DNA of 64,000 bases from Parapedobacter composti (GTDB lineage: Bacteria > Bacteroidota > Bacteroidia > Sphingobacteriales > Sphingobacteriaceae). Below the pieces are notes generated by a model, which saw only the letters and a program-made list of their open reading frames with translations, searched no databases and was not told the origin of the DNA. Shown one piece after another: positions 26,896 through 36,735 of the stretch. The stretch is taken from positions 1 to 64,000 of the forward strand of contig NZ_FOLL01000013.1 of assembly GCF_900112315.1 (NCBI RefSeq). The letters run 5' to 3'. The position numbers were made by a program, and so were the translations under genes. Position 1 is the first letter of the stretch. Each line of letters starts with the position of its first letter.

Positions 26896-28662
26896 CTATT
26901 GCTTTTGGAAATACACATATTGGGCAGCTACTTTTTCGCCCCGTGGATCGATAAATCCCGCCCTGAAATCAAGGTCCCCTTTGGTAAGCTCCACTTCGTA
27001 TGACGCAGTTTTTAACCTAAGGCCCGACCGGATCACTGGAGGGGATCCGTTTAGTTGAATGAAACTTTGTCCCGCCTCATCGAACTCGGGTTGTTCGTTA
27101 TCGGCAGCCTCCAGTGGAAACTGCCGAACAATGATTTTATAGCGGCCGCCTTCCGGTATGGAGAGCTTCCAGACGCCTGAAGCGCTATTTTTCTCACGCC
27201 GAATCAGCTCTTGGCTCCAAGCCGGATAGCTCTCGTCATCGGGGAATAAGTCCATGCAATTAATAGGCGTTTGCGCTACGGGAGAAATCGGTATGCGAAC
27301 AAAAGGGTATCGCGTATTTTCCGCTTCAACTTCAGACCACCATCGTTCGTATTCCTGTTTTAGCATTACCGCCGTGTCGGGATACCGCATAGCCACATTA
27401 CGTCGTTGCTCTGGGTCATCGGCCAGGTTAAACAGCTCGCCATTCACCAGCCGCCAATCGCCCTTCATCACACAATAGGCTTTATATTTCTGCAAGTAAC
27501 GCCCGCGCTGGGTGTCGGCGATATATATTTTGCCTGGATCGGCTGGCTTTCCCTCCAAGTAAGGCACCAAATTTTCGCCATCCAATCCTTTTAAGGTATC
27601 CCTTATGCCGCATAACGCGAGTAATGTTGGTAATACATCGAGGCAGGAGCTAAGCTGATTGACATTTTTTCCAGTTGACCAGACAGCATCCGGATAACGA
27701 ATAAAGAACGGGAGACGATGCCCGCCTTCATACGGCTGACCTTTCACCCCGCGCATCCCGGCGTTGTATCCGTGGGTAACAAAGCCGTGCCGGTCTACCC
27801 TTACGCCACCTCCATTGGATGTGCCGTTGTCGGAAGTAAATATGAGGATGGTATTATCGCTTATACCCCATTCCGACAGCTTGTCCATTAACCTGCCCAT
27901 GTTTTCATCTATATTATCTACCATGGCATTGTATATCGGATCTACAGCATCTGCTTGGTCTTTATACTTGTCTATATACCTACTTGGAGCGCGATGGGGC
28001 TTATGGGCGGCGTTCAGCGGCAAGTAACAGAAAAAAGGTTGATGCCCTCCGCTTTTTACGTGGTTTTCCATGTATTGAAGCGCTTCGTCAAACCAGATGT
28101 CTGTACAGTACCCGATAAAACGCTCCGCTACCCCATTCCTACAATACGTATCGTCGAAATAGGTATTCCCCCAGTAATCGGGTGTTTGCCCGATTCCGCC
28201 TCCCCCATGAATGAGCGTATATTGGAAGCCCCGGTCCTGCGGGCGCATCGGGCGATTATCACCCAAATGCCATTTTCCGAAAATGGCGGTATGGTATCCG
28301 TTCCGGACTAGAATTTCCGGCAAGGTCATGATGTCCGGCCGTAGCAGTGACCGCCCCATGATAGTATGCCATACGCCTATTTTATTATAATGCTGCCCGG
28401 TCAGCAGCCCGGCACGCGTGGGCGAACAGGTTGTACCGGTGTGGTAGTTGGTAAGCCGGATACTCTCGTCATGCAGCCGGTCGAGATGTGGTGTCTGGAT
28501 AATCGGGCTGCCAAGTCTACCGATATCACCGTAACCTACATCGTCAGCCATCACCAACACAATATTGGGACGCTGCTGGGCGCTGCTGGACGTGATGGCC
28601 ATACCAAGCAAGACACCGCATAGCATACCTTTAACTATATTACTTCTATGGCTTAACATCAT
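26896..28662 (-). CDS. Sulfatase (S1 family) with C-terminal extension, PUL sulfatase 7
   Basis: Secreted formylglycine-dependent sulfatase of 588 residues. A signal peptide ends near SSAQQ. Metal-binding Asp pair in VMADDVGYGD, modifiable Cys near residue 79 in TTCSPTRAGLLTG, GKWHLGD, and FTSDNGTSNGGG follow. After ~455 residues a C-terminal all-beta segment of ~110 residues begins at SGVWKLSIPEGGRYKIIV; it looks like a binding or accessory domain. The start is GTG or ATG around 28665-28659, overlapping the previous stop; I take ATG 28662. It is the last gene of the polysaccharide utilization locus. It removes sulfate esters from a glycan; position and sugar cannot be told from sequence by eye. 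Confidence 0.92.
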   Translation of the reverse strand: MMLSHRSNIVKGMLCGVLLGMAITSSSAQQRPNIVLVMADDVGYGDIGRLGSPIIQTPHLDRLHDESIRLTNYHTGTTCSPTRAGLLTGQHYNKIGVWHTIMGRSLLRPDIMTLPEILVRNGYHTAIFGKWHLGDNRPMRPQDRGFQYTLIHGGGGIGQTPDYWGNTYFDDTYCRNGVAERFIGYCTDIWFDEALQYMENHVKSGGHQPFFCYLPLNAAHKPHRAPSRYIDKYKDQADAVDPIYNAMVDNIDENMGRLMDKLSEWGISDNTILIFTSDNGTSNGGGVRVDRHGFVTHGYNAGMRGVKGQPYEGGHRLPFFIRYPDAVWSTGKNVNQLSSCLDVLPTLLALCGIRDTLKGLDGENLVPYLEGKPADPGKIYIADTQRGRYLQKYKAYCVMKGDWRLVNGELFNLADDPEQRRNVAMRYPDTAVMLKQEYERWWSEVEAENTRYPFVRIPISPVAQTPINCMDLFPDDESYPAWSQELIRREKNSASGVWKLSIPEGGRYKIIVRQFPLEAADNEQPEFDEAGQSFIQLNGSPPVIRSGLRLKTASYEVELTKGDLDFRAGFIDPRGEKVAAQYVYFQKQ

Positions 28663-28664
28663 CA

Positions 28665-30059
28665 CTAACGTTCCAACTGATTTACTACGGGCCGAATAGT
28701 CGCGTTGTGCCGTTCAAGCAACTGGCGGAATGCCTCAATGCGGCCAGGATGCTTATCAGCGATGTCCACCCGTTCTCCCGGGTCGTGGTCGACATGATAT
28801 AACAACGGATCGGCGTGTACGGTTCGCTCATGATAGGGAGATGCATCCTCCTGCGTGATGAAATGCACTTTATAAGGCCCTTGCCTGATGGCATAAACCT
28901 CTTCATCGCGATAGTAAAAAATTTCCTCACGCGGACTCTTGGCGCCATCCAGCAGTGTGCCCAGCAGATCGTACCCATCGTAAACCCTGTCATCCGGTAA
29001 ATCCAGTCCGGCAATAGCGGACAGGGTGGGAAACAGGTCGAGTGTGCTGCCGAGTTCCCGGACGACTCCGGGTTTGATTTTGCTGGGCCACCAGAAAATG
29101 GCCGGTTCACGCATGCCCCCTTCAAACGTGCCCCCTTTGCCGCCCCGCAGCAGCCCCGCGCTCCCCCCCTGTTCTTCGAAAATAAGCCACGGGCCGTTGT
29201 CGGAAGTAAACACCACCAATGTATTCCGGTCGAGCCCCGTCGCTTTCAATGCATCAATGACCCGGCCGACACTCCAATCAATCTCTTCCACAACATCTCC
29301 GTACAATCCCCGGGCACTTTTGCCCTTGAATGGCGCAGACGCGAAGAGCGGCACATGCGGCATGGAGTGTGCCAAATATAGGAAGAACCGTTTGTCCTGA
29401 TGCGTATGAATAAACCTCACTGCTTCTTCGGTATACCGTCTGGTGATGGTGTGCTGATTGGCCGGTCGTTCGATGATTTCATTATTCCGCACGAGCGGCA
29501 CATTGAATTGTTCCGTAGGGGGCTGTTGTTTAATGGAAGCAAAATATTCCCCTTCCTGAATGCGGTCCATATCGTTACTGTACGGAATACCGAAGTAGTA
29601 ATCAAAACCATGGGCCATGGGCGTATATTCTTCAAGGTGTCCAAGGTGCCACTTTCCAATGATTCCCGTGGCATAACCCGCTTTCTTGAGATGCCGTGCC
29701 AGTGTAATTTCAGTCTGAGGCAACCCGCCCTTGGAGTCCGGGAATAAAACGCGCTTCCGCTTACTGGCCATGCCGCTCCGCACGGGCAATCTGCCGGTCA
29801 TCAGTCCGGCCCGGCTGGGTGTGCATACCGGTGCTGCACAATAAAAATTGGTCCACTTCTGGCCTTCGGTGGCCAAGCGGTCAAGGTTGGGGGTAGCAAT
29901 CGTCGGGTGGCCATAAACGCCCAGGTCGCCGTACCCCAGATCATCGCAAAAGATGATGATCACATTCGGCCGTTCACTTTGCGCATCACAGCGGCCGGGG
30001 TGTATCGCTATCAACAAACAGCTGGAAATCGCATTAAAAATTAATCGTTTCATGTACAT
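28665..30059 (-). CDS. Sulfatase (S1 family), PUL sulfatase 6
   Basis: 464-residue sulfatase, with an N-terminal signal ending near RCDAQ. Active-site features: FCDDLGYGDLGVYG, Cys79 in PVCTPSRAGLMTGR, GKWHLGHLEEY, and FTSDNGPWL. It resembles arylsulfatase A or N-acetylgalactosamine-6-sulfatase-like enzymes in overall length and in HPTIATPNLDRLATEG. In the periplasm it would desulfate oligosaccharides after import through SusC/D. It sits 15 bases after the preceding sulfatase and overlaps the next start, consistent with one polycistronic message. Confidence 0.92.
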   Translation of the reverse strand: MYMKRLIFNAISSCLLIAIHPGRCDAQSERPNVIIIFCDDLGYGDLGVYGHPTIATPNLDRLATEGQKWTNFYCAAPVCTPSRAGLMTGRLPVRSGMASKRKRVLFPDSKGGLPQTEITLARHLKKAGYATGIIGKWHLGHLEEYTPMAHGFDYYFGIPYSNDMDRIQEGEYFASIKQQPPTEQFNVPLVRNNEIIERPANQHTITRRYTEEAVRFIHTHQDKRFFLYLAHSMPHVPLFASAPFKGKSARGLYGDVVEEIDWSVGRVIDALKATGLDRNTLVVFTSDNGPWLIFEEQGGSAGLLRGGKGGTFEGGMREPAIFWWPSKIKPGVVRELGSTLDLFPTLSAIAGLDLPDDRVYDGYDLLGTLLDGAKSPREEIFYYRDEEVYAIRQGPYKVHFITQEDASPYHERTVHADPLLYHVDHDPGERVDIADKHPGRIEAFRQLLERHNATIRPVVNQLER

Positions 30060-30074
30060 TGCCTTATCCCATTA

Positions 30075-31574
30075 CTATTTTTCCCAAACTTCATAACCGA
30101 TGGTTAGATCCATCATCGCTTTTAATTCCGCAGGTCGGTTCCTGAATTCGTCGGCCCATTCCCCGCCGTGCTGGGACACTCCCCAGTCGGCCTTTTCCAA
30201 ATCCACCTCATCGCCATATGCAGACATCAATGCGGCTAACCGGTTGTTCAATGCGGCAACCGTATCCTGATACCGCCTATCTTCGGCAAGGTTATCGATC
30301 TCCCAGGGGTCTTCCCGAAGATTAAACAGCTGTGTCGTGGATACGCCGTTAACCATGTAGCGGATAAGTTTCCAGTCACCTTTACGTACTGCACGTTGCG
30401 TATTCTTGTAAATGTGGAACGTGGCGTCATGCACAACGTCCTGCTTCCCTGCCAATATGGAGGCAAAGCTTTTGGCGTCTACCGATGATGGCTTTTCCTT
30501 ACCGAGCAGCTCGCAAAGTGTTGGAAAAATATCATTCAGATAGACAGACGCATCGCTTATTTGCTGGGATTTAATACCTGGTCCGGACCAAACCATCGGC
30601 ACCTTGATGCTGTGCTCATATAGGTTTTGCTTACCCATTAGTCCATGCTGTCCCACCGCAAGACCATTATCTGCAGCGAAAATAATGATCGTGTTTTCAT
30701 ATAATCCCCTTTTTTTAAGCGCCGAAATGACCCGGCCGACATGATGATCCAAGTGGGAAATCAACGCATAGTATGCCCTTAAATTCTTCCTGATTTCTGT
30801 TTCTTGACGAGGGAAACCGGTAACCAGCTCATCACGCACCTTCATCTCACCGTTATTAAATGGGTGCGCCGGCAGAAAATTGGGTGGAATGGACAGTTGA
30901 TCCTCGTCGTATTTTCCCCAGAACTCTGCGGGCACCTGCCGCGGATCATGCGGCGCCTGAAAAGCTACATACATAAAAAATGGATTGTCGCTGTTGTATG
31001 TATCCAAAAAGCGGATCGCTTCATCAGCATAAACTTCAGTTGAATGCTGATCTTCCAACAGATAGGGCTTTCCGTACTCACCGGACGTCTGAAAGTCGTG
31101 AATGGGGATGCGGTAATGGCTACTCATACCCCCGAACATGATTTTCCCGCCATGATCAAAACTTCGCGCGAAAGAAGGCTTTCCGTTATGCCATTTGCCG
31201 GTTCCGAAGGTGTGATAACCGCTGGCGAGCAACAGCTGACCAATGGTTTGGTGTGCGGAGTCAATGGTCGTACCCTGAGGATCGATATGGAACACATGCC
31301 GACCGGTCATGAGCATCGCCCGGCTGGGCGCACAAACCGCAGGACTCTGGGATCCCATGATGTAAGTATTGGTAAATGCGGTGCCCTGTTGGACAAGTTG
31401 GTCCAGATGAGGGGTCTGTACCTCGGCACCACCCAGTGCACCAATAGTTCCATACCGTTGATCATCGGCAAATAAAAATAAGATATTGAGCTTTTTATCC
31501 GGCTTGGGGGCACACGTCAGGGTTCCCATCAAGCACGTCAACCCCAAAACCGTTTTTATCATTTTCTTTGTCAT
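30075..31574 (-). CDS. Sulfatase (S1 family), predicted lipoprotein, PUL sulfatase 5
   Basis: 499-residue sulfatase with a lipoprotein-type N-terminus: Cys at residue 21 after GTLT, so probably membrane-tethered, unlike most others in the locus. FADDQRYGTIGALGG carries the metal ligands, Cys81 is in PAVCAPSRAMLMTGR, and GTGKWHNG and FAADNGLAVGQHG complete the site. The motif is CAPSR rather than CSPTR or CTPSR, still within the modifiable C-x-P-S-R pattern. DDQR in place of DDxGYGD marks a different subfamily, closer to choline-sulfatase or iduronate-sulfatase-like groups. It lies 22 bases downstream of the fusion gene. Confidence 0.91.
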   Translation of the reverse strand: MTKKMIKTVLGLTCLMGTLTCAPKPDKKLNILFLFADDQRYGTIGALGGAEVQTPHLDQLVQQGTAFTNTYIMGSQSPAVCAPSRAMLMTGRHVFHIDPQGTTIDSAHQTIGQLLLASGYHTFGTGKWHNGKPSFARSFDHGGKIMFGGMSSHYRIPIHDFQTSGEYGKPYLLEDQHSTEVYADEAIRFLDTYNSDNPFFMYVAFQAPHDPRQVPAEFWGKYDEDQLSIPPNFLPAHPFNNGEMKVRDELVTGFPRQETEIRKNLRAYYALISHLDHHVGRVISALKKRGLYENTIIIFAADNGLAVGQHGLMGKQNLYEHSIKVPMVWSGPGIKSQQISDASVYLNDIFPTLCELLGKEKPSSVDAKSFASILAGKQDVVHDATFHIYKNTQRAVRKGDWKLIRYMVNGVSTTQLFNLREDPWEIDNLAEDRRYQDTVAALNNRLAALMSAYGDEVDLEKADWGVSQHGGEWADEFRNRPAELKAMMDLTIGYEVWEK

Positions 31575-31596
31575 TTCCTTGGTTTACGTTGTGCGA

Positions 31597-34500
31597 TTAA
31601 AAGTGTACATCCCGGTGCGGTGGCAAATAGTAAGGCACGGAAATGGTATGGCGGTCTCCAGTCATTTTCGCATTTACAAAAAATTCCGGCGTGCCGGTCT
31701 TGGGGAAAGCCGCTCGGTTGAGCAACAGCTCTTCGCCTGCCGAAAGCGTCACCATAAAGCGGTCTTCCCAGATAATTTCACCAGTTTTATCGGTACAAAA
31801 CAACCAGATTTCCCGTTGCTCATCCCGGTTTCCAAAATGCTGGATGCGCAAACGAACGGGAACGCGGTGATTGCCACCACCACTGATTTCCGGCCTGTGG
31901 GGCAAGTGAAGTGTCAGGATCAGCTGCTGCAGACGCGACATTTCCCTCCCTTTCGGATAGTACGCACTATCCACTGCCGTTTTCTCCTTGACATCGTTGC
32001 CGGTAATCAGAAGACGATGGGCAGACGCCGTATCCATACCGTCACGGAGCCGCAACCACGCGCCCCGGCGAAACAGGTTGCCCTCAATACGGTTACCCGA
32101 AGCACTTAGCGGGTCGTCCGTCAATATACCTGCAAGTGCAGGATACCGTTGACTATACGGCGGCTGATCGTGCTTTACCTGCCTTAGTTTCGCAAATAAA
32201 TCCCAAGATGATCCGTTCTTTGCCATAATCAGCCGCCCGGCCCAGGTCTTCCCCCGATTATCGACATGCACGCCCACACCACAATCCAGAAAACTATTTT
32301 CGCGGACCACATTATCCCGTCCACCGCCGATCAGCACTGCAGCGTCACCAATCCCCTCGAACACGTTGCCATACATCAAGACGCCGCTGGCGCAGTCATC
32401 CAAATGAATTCCCCTGGCACCTAAGCTGTTTACATAACCCGGTGCGTGATGCACGTAATTGTGCCGGATTATATTTCCCCTTGCACTCCAGTCTCTGCCC
32501 GTATAGAATGCTCCCATCTCACCGGTCTCCAACAGTACCCGATAGATTTCATTATGTTCCATGATGTGGTCGTTGCCGGCAAACTGGATGGCGCTGTGAA
32601 ACCCATCGTGTATGTGATTATAGGCTGCCCTATTCCCCACGCCTTTCAATAGGATGGCTTGTTCATAGCAATGAAGCCAGGTTCCGTAATGATGAATGTG
32701 GTTGCTGTCGATCCGGTGTGCTGCCGGCTGTAGCGTAAGGCGATCGCCAGCAGCTACCTGCACACCTTTCCGGCCGACATGGTTGATGCGGTTCCTGCTG
32801 ATAACATGCTGCCTCCCTTCCACAACGGTGACTCCATGACCGCCTAAGTGCCGGATAGTACACCCCTCGATATTTATACGTTGGCCGCCTTCGATAATCA
32901 TACCGTCGCCCACGCTCATCTCAACCACCAGATCCTGCACCGTGACGTGCGAAGCCCCGTTCAAGACAACCAGCGGCACAGTTAAATACGACAAGAAAAC
33001 GGAATCTGCCGTACAATCACCCGGCGGCCACCAATACAGCCGCCCACGTTGCCTATCCAGGTACCACTCTCCCGGTTCATCCAGCTCCTCCAGAATATTG
33101 AGTGCATAATACCGCTGATCTTTGACAACACCGAAAGCGGGTGGAGTAGCCAGTTGCACGGTACGTGTCAGCGTGTCGATAGCCTTTACCGGCACATATG
33201 CATCGTGCCAATCTTTATACCAGTACCCGTACATCCATATATCCGCCCTATTTTTCCATCGCGACGGACGGTTTCCCTCATAGTGAAAGGCACCACTTTT
33301 GCTGCCGCGTTTCATGCCGGCCTCGTCTATGAGCTTTGCGCTGTCAACAGCGACTACCGGCAGGTAGTGGTAATTGGGCCACCGGGCCAGCGGCATCTGC
33401 TCCCCCTGATAAAACAACTGCGTACCCGGACTGGTGCCCGTTATCTTCGGCCATTTCCGCGTTCCAACGACGTCACGTAAATCGATATAACGGACGTACC
33501 TACGGACATCAGCGGGGACGCCCTCATCGGCGGCTAAATCAACAGCCTTTTTGAAGGCAGTGCAGGGTACCGGAATAGCCCCACGCACGTACGCCCGTCC
33601 CGGATTTTCTGCCCGGTATCGGATGGGCGCCTGCACAGAACCACTGTCCTCCTGGGTCAACACAAATGAAGTATCCAAATAATACTCCCCATCCATCAAC
33701 CATACTGTAACCGTATCTGCAAGCTGGGAATCCGCTTTCCACTGACGGACGATATCACGTGCTTTCGCCAACGATGCCAGCGGTTGCTCCCGCGTTCCGG
33801 TTGCCTGGTCATTGCCGGTTGGCGAAACATAGATATCCCGCTGGCCATAGGTCCGGACGGCATCGGCATCCGGGCGCTGCCATGGGACCTTCCCCTGCTT
33901 TAACATATGGCTACGCAACAGGTTGGCCAGTTTTTCGGCAACCCGCGCCGAGTCGGCAATAATATCTGTAGTTTCACCGGGATCTTTCAAAAGGTCGAAA
34001 AGTTCGCGACTATCGAACGGATTATTCTGTACCAGTTTATACGGTCCCAACCGGGCAGCATCAATCGGCTTCCCCCCCATACTTGGCTTACCATCACGCA
34101 TACTGAAAAAAAGCGGCCGGGAATGCTGCTGTGACTCTCCCGTCAATGCAGGATAAAAGCTGCTGCCGTCGATGCCCTGAGGTGATGACGCGCCGAGCAT
34201 CTCCATCACCGTTGGGAAAATATCCATGGTCAACAAGACGTCATCGGATATCGAGCCAGCCTTTACGCCCCGGGGATAAGTGACGATTGTAGGCACACGC
34301 AAGCCCCCTTCATACATTGATGCTTTGCCATCCCGGTACGGACCATTGTTGGCGCCCAAATCCAACCGACCACCGTTATCGCTCGAAAAAATGATCATGG
34401 TCCGCTCATAAATCCCGTGCGCTTTCAATGCCTGAACCACCCGACCCACGCCGGCATCCAAATGTTCGATGAGCGCTACGAGTTCAGCTCTCGGTTTGGC

Positions 34501-35214
34501 GATGCCCGGCTGGCGCTCCATGACCCGCTTTACCCAGTTCCGGGGAGGCTGGATCGGATCATGCGGAGCATTATAAGCAAGGTACAGGAAAAATGGCTGA
34601 TCTTCGGTAGCCCGTTCGTTAATGTAATCGACTGCCCAAGCGGTAAAAACATCCGTAGCATGCCCTTCAGCTGAAACCTCCCGGTCATTTTCACGCATGT
34701 AGTTTATGTCATGCCGGAGATGCGTATAGTAGTCATCCATCATATCGCCCAGAAAACCACGGAACAAATCGAACCCCCTCAGATTGGGCAAATTCGGTGC
34801 TTCCAGTCCAAGGTGCCACTTCCCCACCAACGCCGTATGGTATCCAGAACGCCGTAGTGCATCAGGCATTAACGTAGCATTGGGATCGAGGTACCCCCAT
34901 GAATTTTCGGCGTTCGTCCGGATAACACCCCGAACACCGACGGCCTCGGGATAACAGCCCGAGAGCAGCGACGCGCGTGTCGGCGAACAAACAGCCGAAT
35001 TTGCATAAAAATTGGTAAACATCATCCCATCTTTGGCCAGTGCATCAATATGCGGCGTCCGCATGTCTTTCGATCCATAACAACTTAAATCCGCATAACC
35101 TAAATCGTCGACCAAGATGATGACGATATGTGGAGTATCTGCAGACTGATGGTCAACAGGCTGAGCATAAAGTGTCGGCAGGCCAAACAAGGATAAAAAA
35201 AGCAATCGTTTCAT
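31597..35214 (-). CDS. Sulfatase fused to a right-handed beta-helix (GH141-like) domain
   Basis: 1205-residue secreted bifunctional protein. The signal peptide covers about residues 1-18. The sulfatase domain (~25-445) is complete: LVDDLGYADLSCYG, Cys76 in VCSPTRASLLSG, GKWHLG at 131-136 and SSDNGG near 278. After a short linker, a second domain begins at residue 461 with IYVSPTGNDQATGT, the usual opening of right-handed beta-helix carbohydrate enzymes. His/Asn-rich helix turns follow (HLGGHGVTVVEGRQ, YNHIHDGFHSAIQFAGND, NYVHHAPGYVNSLGARG), ending ~1100, then a beta-rich C-terminus. This layout resembles GH141 (fucosidase/xylanase) or polysaccharide-lyase-like helices; GH141 is inference. One polypeptide may remove sulfate and then cleave the sugar. 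Confidence 0.88.
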   Translation of the reverse strand: MKRLLFLSLFGLPTLYAQPVDHQSADTPHIVIILVDDLGYADLSCYGSKDMRTPHIDALAKDGMMFTNFYANSAVCSPTRASLLSGCYPEAVGVRGVIRTNAENSWGYLDPNATLMPDALRRSGYHTALVGKWHLGLEAPNLPNLRGFDLFRGFLGDMMDDYYTHLRHDINYMRENDREVSAEGHATDVFTAWAVDYINERATEDQPFFLYLAYNAPHDPIQPPRNWVKRVMERQPGIAKPRAELVALIEHLDAGVGRVVQALKAHGIYERTMIIFSSDNGGRLDLGANNGPYRDGKASMYEGGLRVPTIVTYPRGVKAGSISDDVLLTMDIFPTVMEMLGASSPQGIDGSSFYPALTGESQQHSRPLFFSMRDGKPSMGGKPIDAARLGPYKLVQNNPFDSRELFDLLKDPGETTDIIADSARVAEKLANLLRSHMLKQGKVPWQRPDADAVRTYGQRDIYVSPTGNDQATGTREQPLASLAKARDIVRQWKADSQLADTVTVWLMDGEYYLDTSFVLTQEDSGSVQAPIRYRAENPGRAYVRGAIPVPCTAFKKAVDLAADEGVPADVRRYVRYIDLRDVVGTRKWPKITGTSPGTQLFYQGEQMPLARWPNYHYLPVVAVDSAKLIDEAGMKRGSKSGAFHYEGNRPSRWKNRADIWMYGYWYKDWHDAYVPVKAIDTLTRTVQLATPPAFGVVKDQRYYALNILEELDEPGEWYLDRQRGRLYWWPPGDCTADSVFLSYLTVPLVVLNGASHVTVQDLVVEMSVGDGMIIEGGQRINIEGCTIRHLGGHGVTVVEGRQHVISRNRINHVGRKGVQVAAGDRLTLQPAAHRIDSNHIHHYGTWLHCYEQAILLKGVGNRAAYNHIHDGFHSAIQFAGNDHIMEHNEIYRVLLETGEMGAFYTGRDWSARGNIIRHNYVHHAPGYVNSLGARGIHLDDCASGVLMYGNVFEGIGDAAVLIGGGRDNVVRENSFLDCGVGVHVDNRGKTWAGRLIMAKNGSSWDLFAKLRQVKHDQPPYSQRYPALAGILTDDPLSASGNRIEGNLFRRGAWLRLRDGMDTASAHRLLITGNDVKEKTAVDSAYYPKGREMSRLQQLILTLHLPHRPEISGGGNHRVPVRLRIQHFGNRDEQREIWLFCTDKTGEIIWEDRFMVTLSAGEELLLNRAAFPKTGTPEFFVNAKMTGDRHTISVPYYLPPHRDVHF

Positions 35215-35217
35215 CTA

Positions 35218-36726
35218 TCAGAGATTGTTTGGGTTTTTGAAGTCGCCAAACGGATGCTTGACGGTCCGCTTCAGCGGGATCTGCATTCCTCCCGTCTGCT
35301 CCAGCCAATCAAACAACTCGCGAGCCAACTCCCGCGTAATTTCTTGGTACTCGGGCTTGGCGATCAAATTAATCTGTTCGTCCGGGTCGTTTTCAATATC
35401 ATATAACTCATTGCTTCCCCAGACACCGTGGTATCGGATGTATTTATATTTATCGGTCCGAACACCGAATACCGTAGGCGTCATGGGAAAATCGTATTCC
35501 CAATAATACTCGTAAAATATCCGGTCGCGCCAAGCTACCGGACCATCGCGCAACAAATCGATGATCGATGCACCGGGCATGTACTCCGGCTTTGCTATCC
35601 CGGCATAATCAAGAACCGTAGGCGCTACATCGATATTCTGAATCAGTGCTGGAATGGTTTGTCTCCCTTTGGACAGTCCGGGACAATAGATTAAAAAGGG
35701 CACCTTTACAGACTCCTCGTAGAAATGCCGTTTATCAATAAGCCCATGCTCACCCCAGCTGAAGCCATTGTCTCCCATATAAATAACGAGCGTGTTTTCC
35801 GCAAGTCCTTCGCGCTCCAGGTGGTCCATTACGGCACCGATGCTCTCATCAACCGCTAAAAACGTCTCACAATACGCACGCACATAGTCGTCCAGTGTGC
35901 CGTGGCGGTGATACGCAAAATCCACACCGTGCCAGCTGTACCGCTGCTGCTTGACCCACTCCGGCCAACCCAGGTCGCGGTATTCATCGCCCAACGTCTG
36001 GTAATACGTGCTCGGATAACGATAAGGCTTGTCGTCATATACACCTTTATGCCTTTTGGCCGGCGTCAACGGCGCATGCACCGCTTTATGCGATAAATAG
36101 AGAAAGAACGGTTTTTTCTGGTCCCTGGTCTCCAACCAGTCCAACGCATGATCGGTGAGTAAATCCGTAATGTACGTAGAATCGCCGTAGGCTGTCTTAG
36201 TTCCGTTGATGTTCAACACCGGATTGTAATAGACGCCCTGTCCTTCGAAACTCTCCCAATGGTCAAAGCCTGGCCGGGGGTGGTCACTGTGATCGCCCAT
36301 ATGCCATTTACCAAAAAACGCGGTCTGATAACCCGCTTCTTGCAAATACTGCGGGAAATAAATGAGATTCTCAGGCTCTGCGGATACATTGTCCACGATT
36401 GTATGTTCGTGCGAATACAGTCCGGTCAGTATCGACGCGCGACTGGGTGAACATAGCGATGTGGTAACAAACGCATTTTTAAAGTGCGTACCCTGCTCAT
36501 AAAGCTTGTCTATATTAGGCGTTTCCTGCCAGGGAATCTTACCTGTAAACCCCATAAAGTCATACCGGTGGTCATCGGTGAGGATAAACACAATATTGCG
36601 TTGGTGTTTAGGCGGCATTTCCTTCAATGCCGCGCACACGGTTGATGACGGCCCGAAGAAAAACAGGCCTACTAATAAAACTCCAACAATACTGCTACGG
36701 ATTACTTTGCTATTAATATTGCTCAT
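35218..36726 (-). CDS. Sulfatase (S1 family), PUL sulfatase 4
   Basis: 502-residue sulfatase resembling bacterial N-acetylglucosamine-6-sulfatase/heparan-type enzymes: TDDHRYDFMGFTGKIPWQETPNIDKL, Cys92 in TSLCSPSRASILTGLYSHEH, GKWHMGDHSDHPRPGFDHW and YMGDNGFSWGEHGLIDKRHFYEES. The N-terminus holds a signal anchor or signal peptide (~9-32) ending near VCAAL. The subfamily hint is by recall and should not be read as a substrate; in a fucosidase-rich locus the acceptor may differ. Its stop is 3 bases before the fusion-gene start. Confidence 0.9.
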   Translation of the reverse strand: MSNINSKVIRSSIVGVLLVGLFFFGPSSTVCAALKEMPPKHQRNIVFILTDDHRYDFMGFTGKIPWQETPNIDKLYEQGTHFKNAFVTTSLCSPSRASILTGLYSHEHTIVDNVSAEPENLIYFPQYLQEAGYQTAFFGKWHMGDHSDHPRPGFDHWESFEGQGVYYNPVLNINGTKTAYGDSTYITDLLTDHALDWLETRDQKKPFFLYLSHKAVHAPLTPAKRHKGVYDDKPYRYPSTYYQTLGDEYRDLGWPEWVKQQRYSWHGVDFAYHRHGTLDDYVRAYCETFLAVDESIGAVMDHLEREGLAENTLVIYMGDNGFSWGEHGLIDKRHFYEESVKVPFLIYCPGLSKGRQTIPALIQNIDVAPTVLDYAGIAKPEYMPGASIIDLLRDGPVAWRDRIFYEYYWEYDFPMTPTVFGVRTDKYKYIRYHGVWGSNELYDIENDPDEQINLIAKPEYQEITRELARELFDWLEQTGGMQIPLKRTVKHPFGDFKNPNNL

Positions 36727-36735
36727 TTTGTTGCT

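Noticed and set aside
31486..32109. 207-residue plus-strand frame across two sulfatase genes
   Set aside because: Antisense to two well-supported sulfatase genes and without any recognisable motif.
36726..36735. Terminator between GH29 and sulfatase 4
   Set aside because: Only 9 bases and no stem; the genes are co-transcribed.
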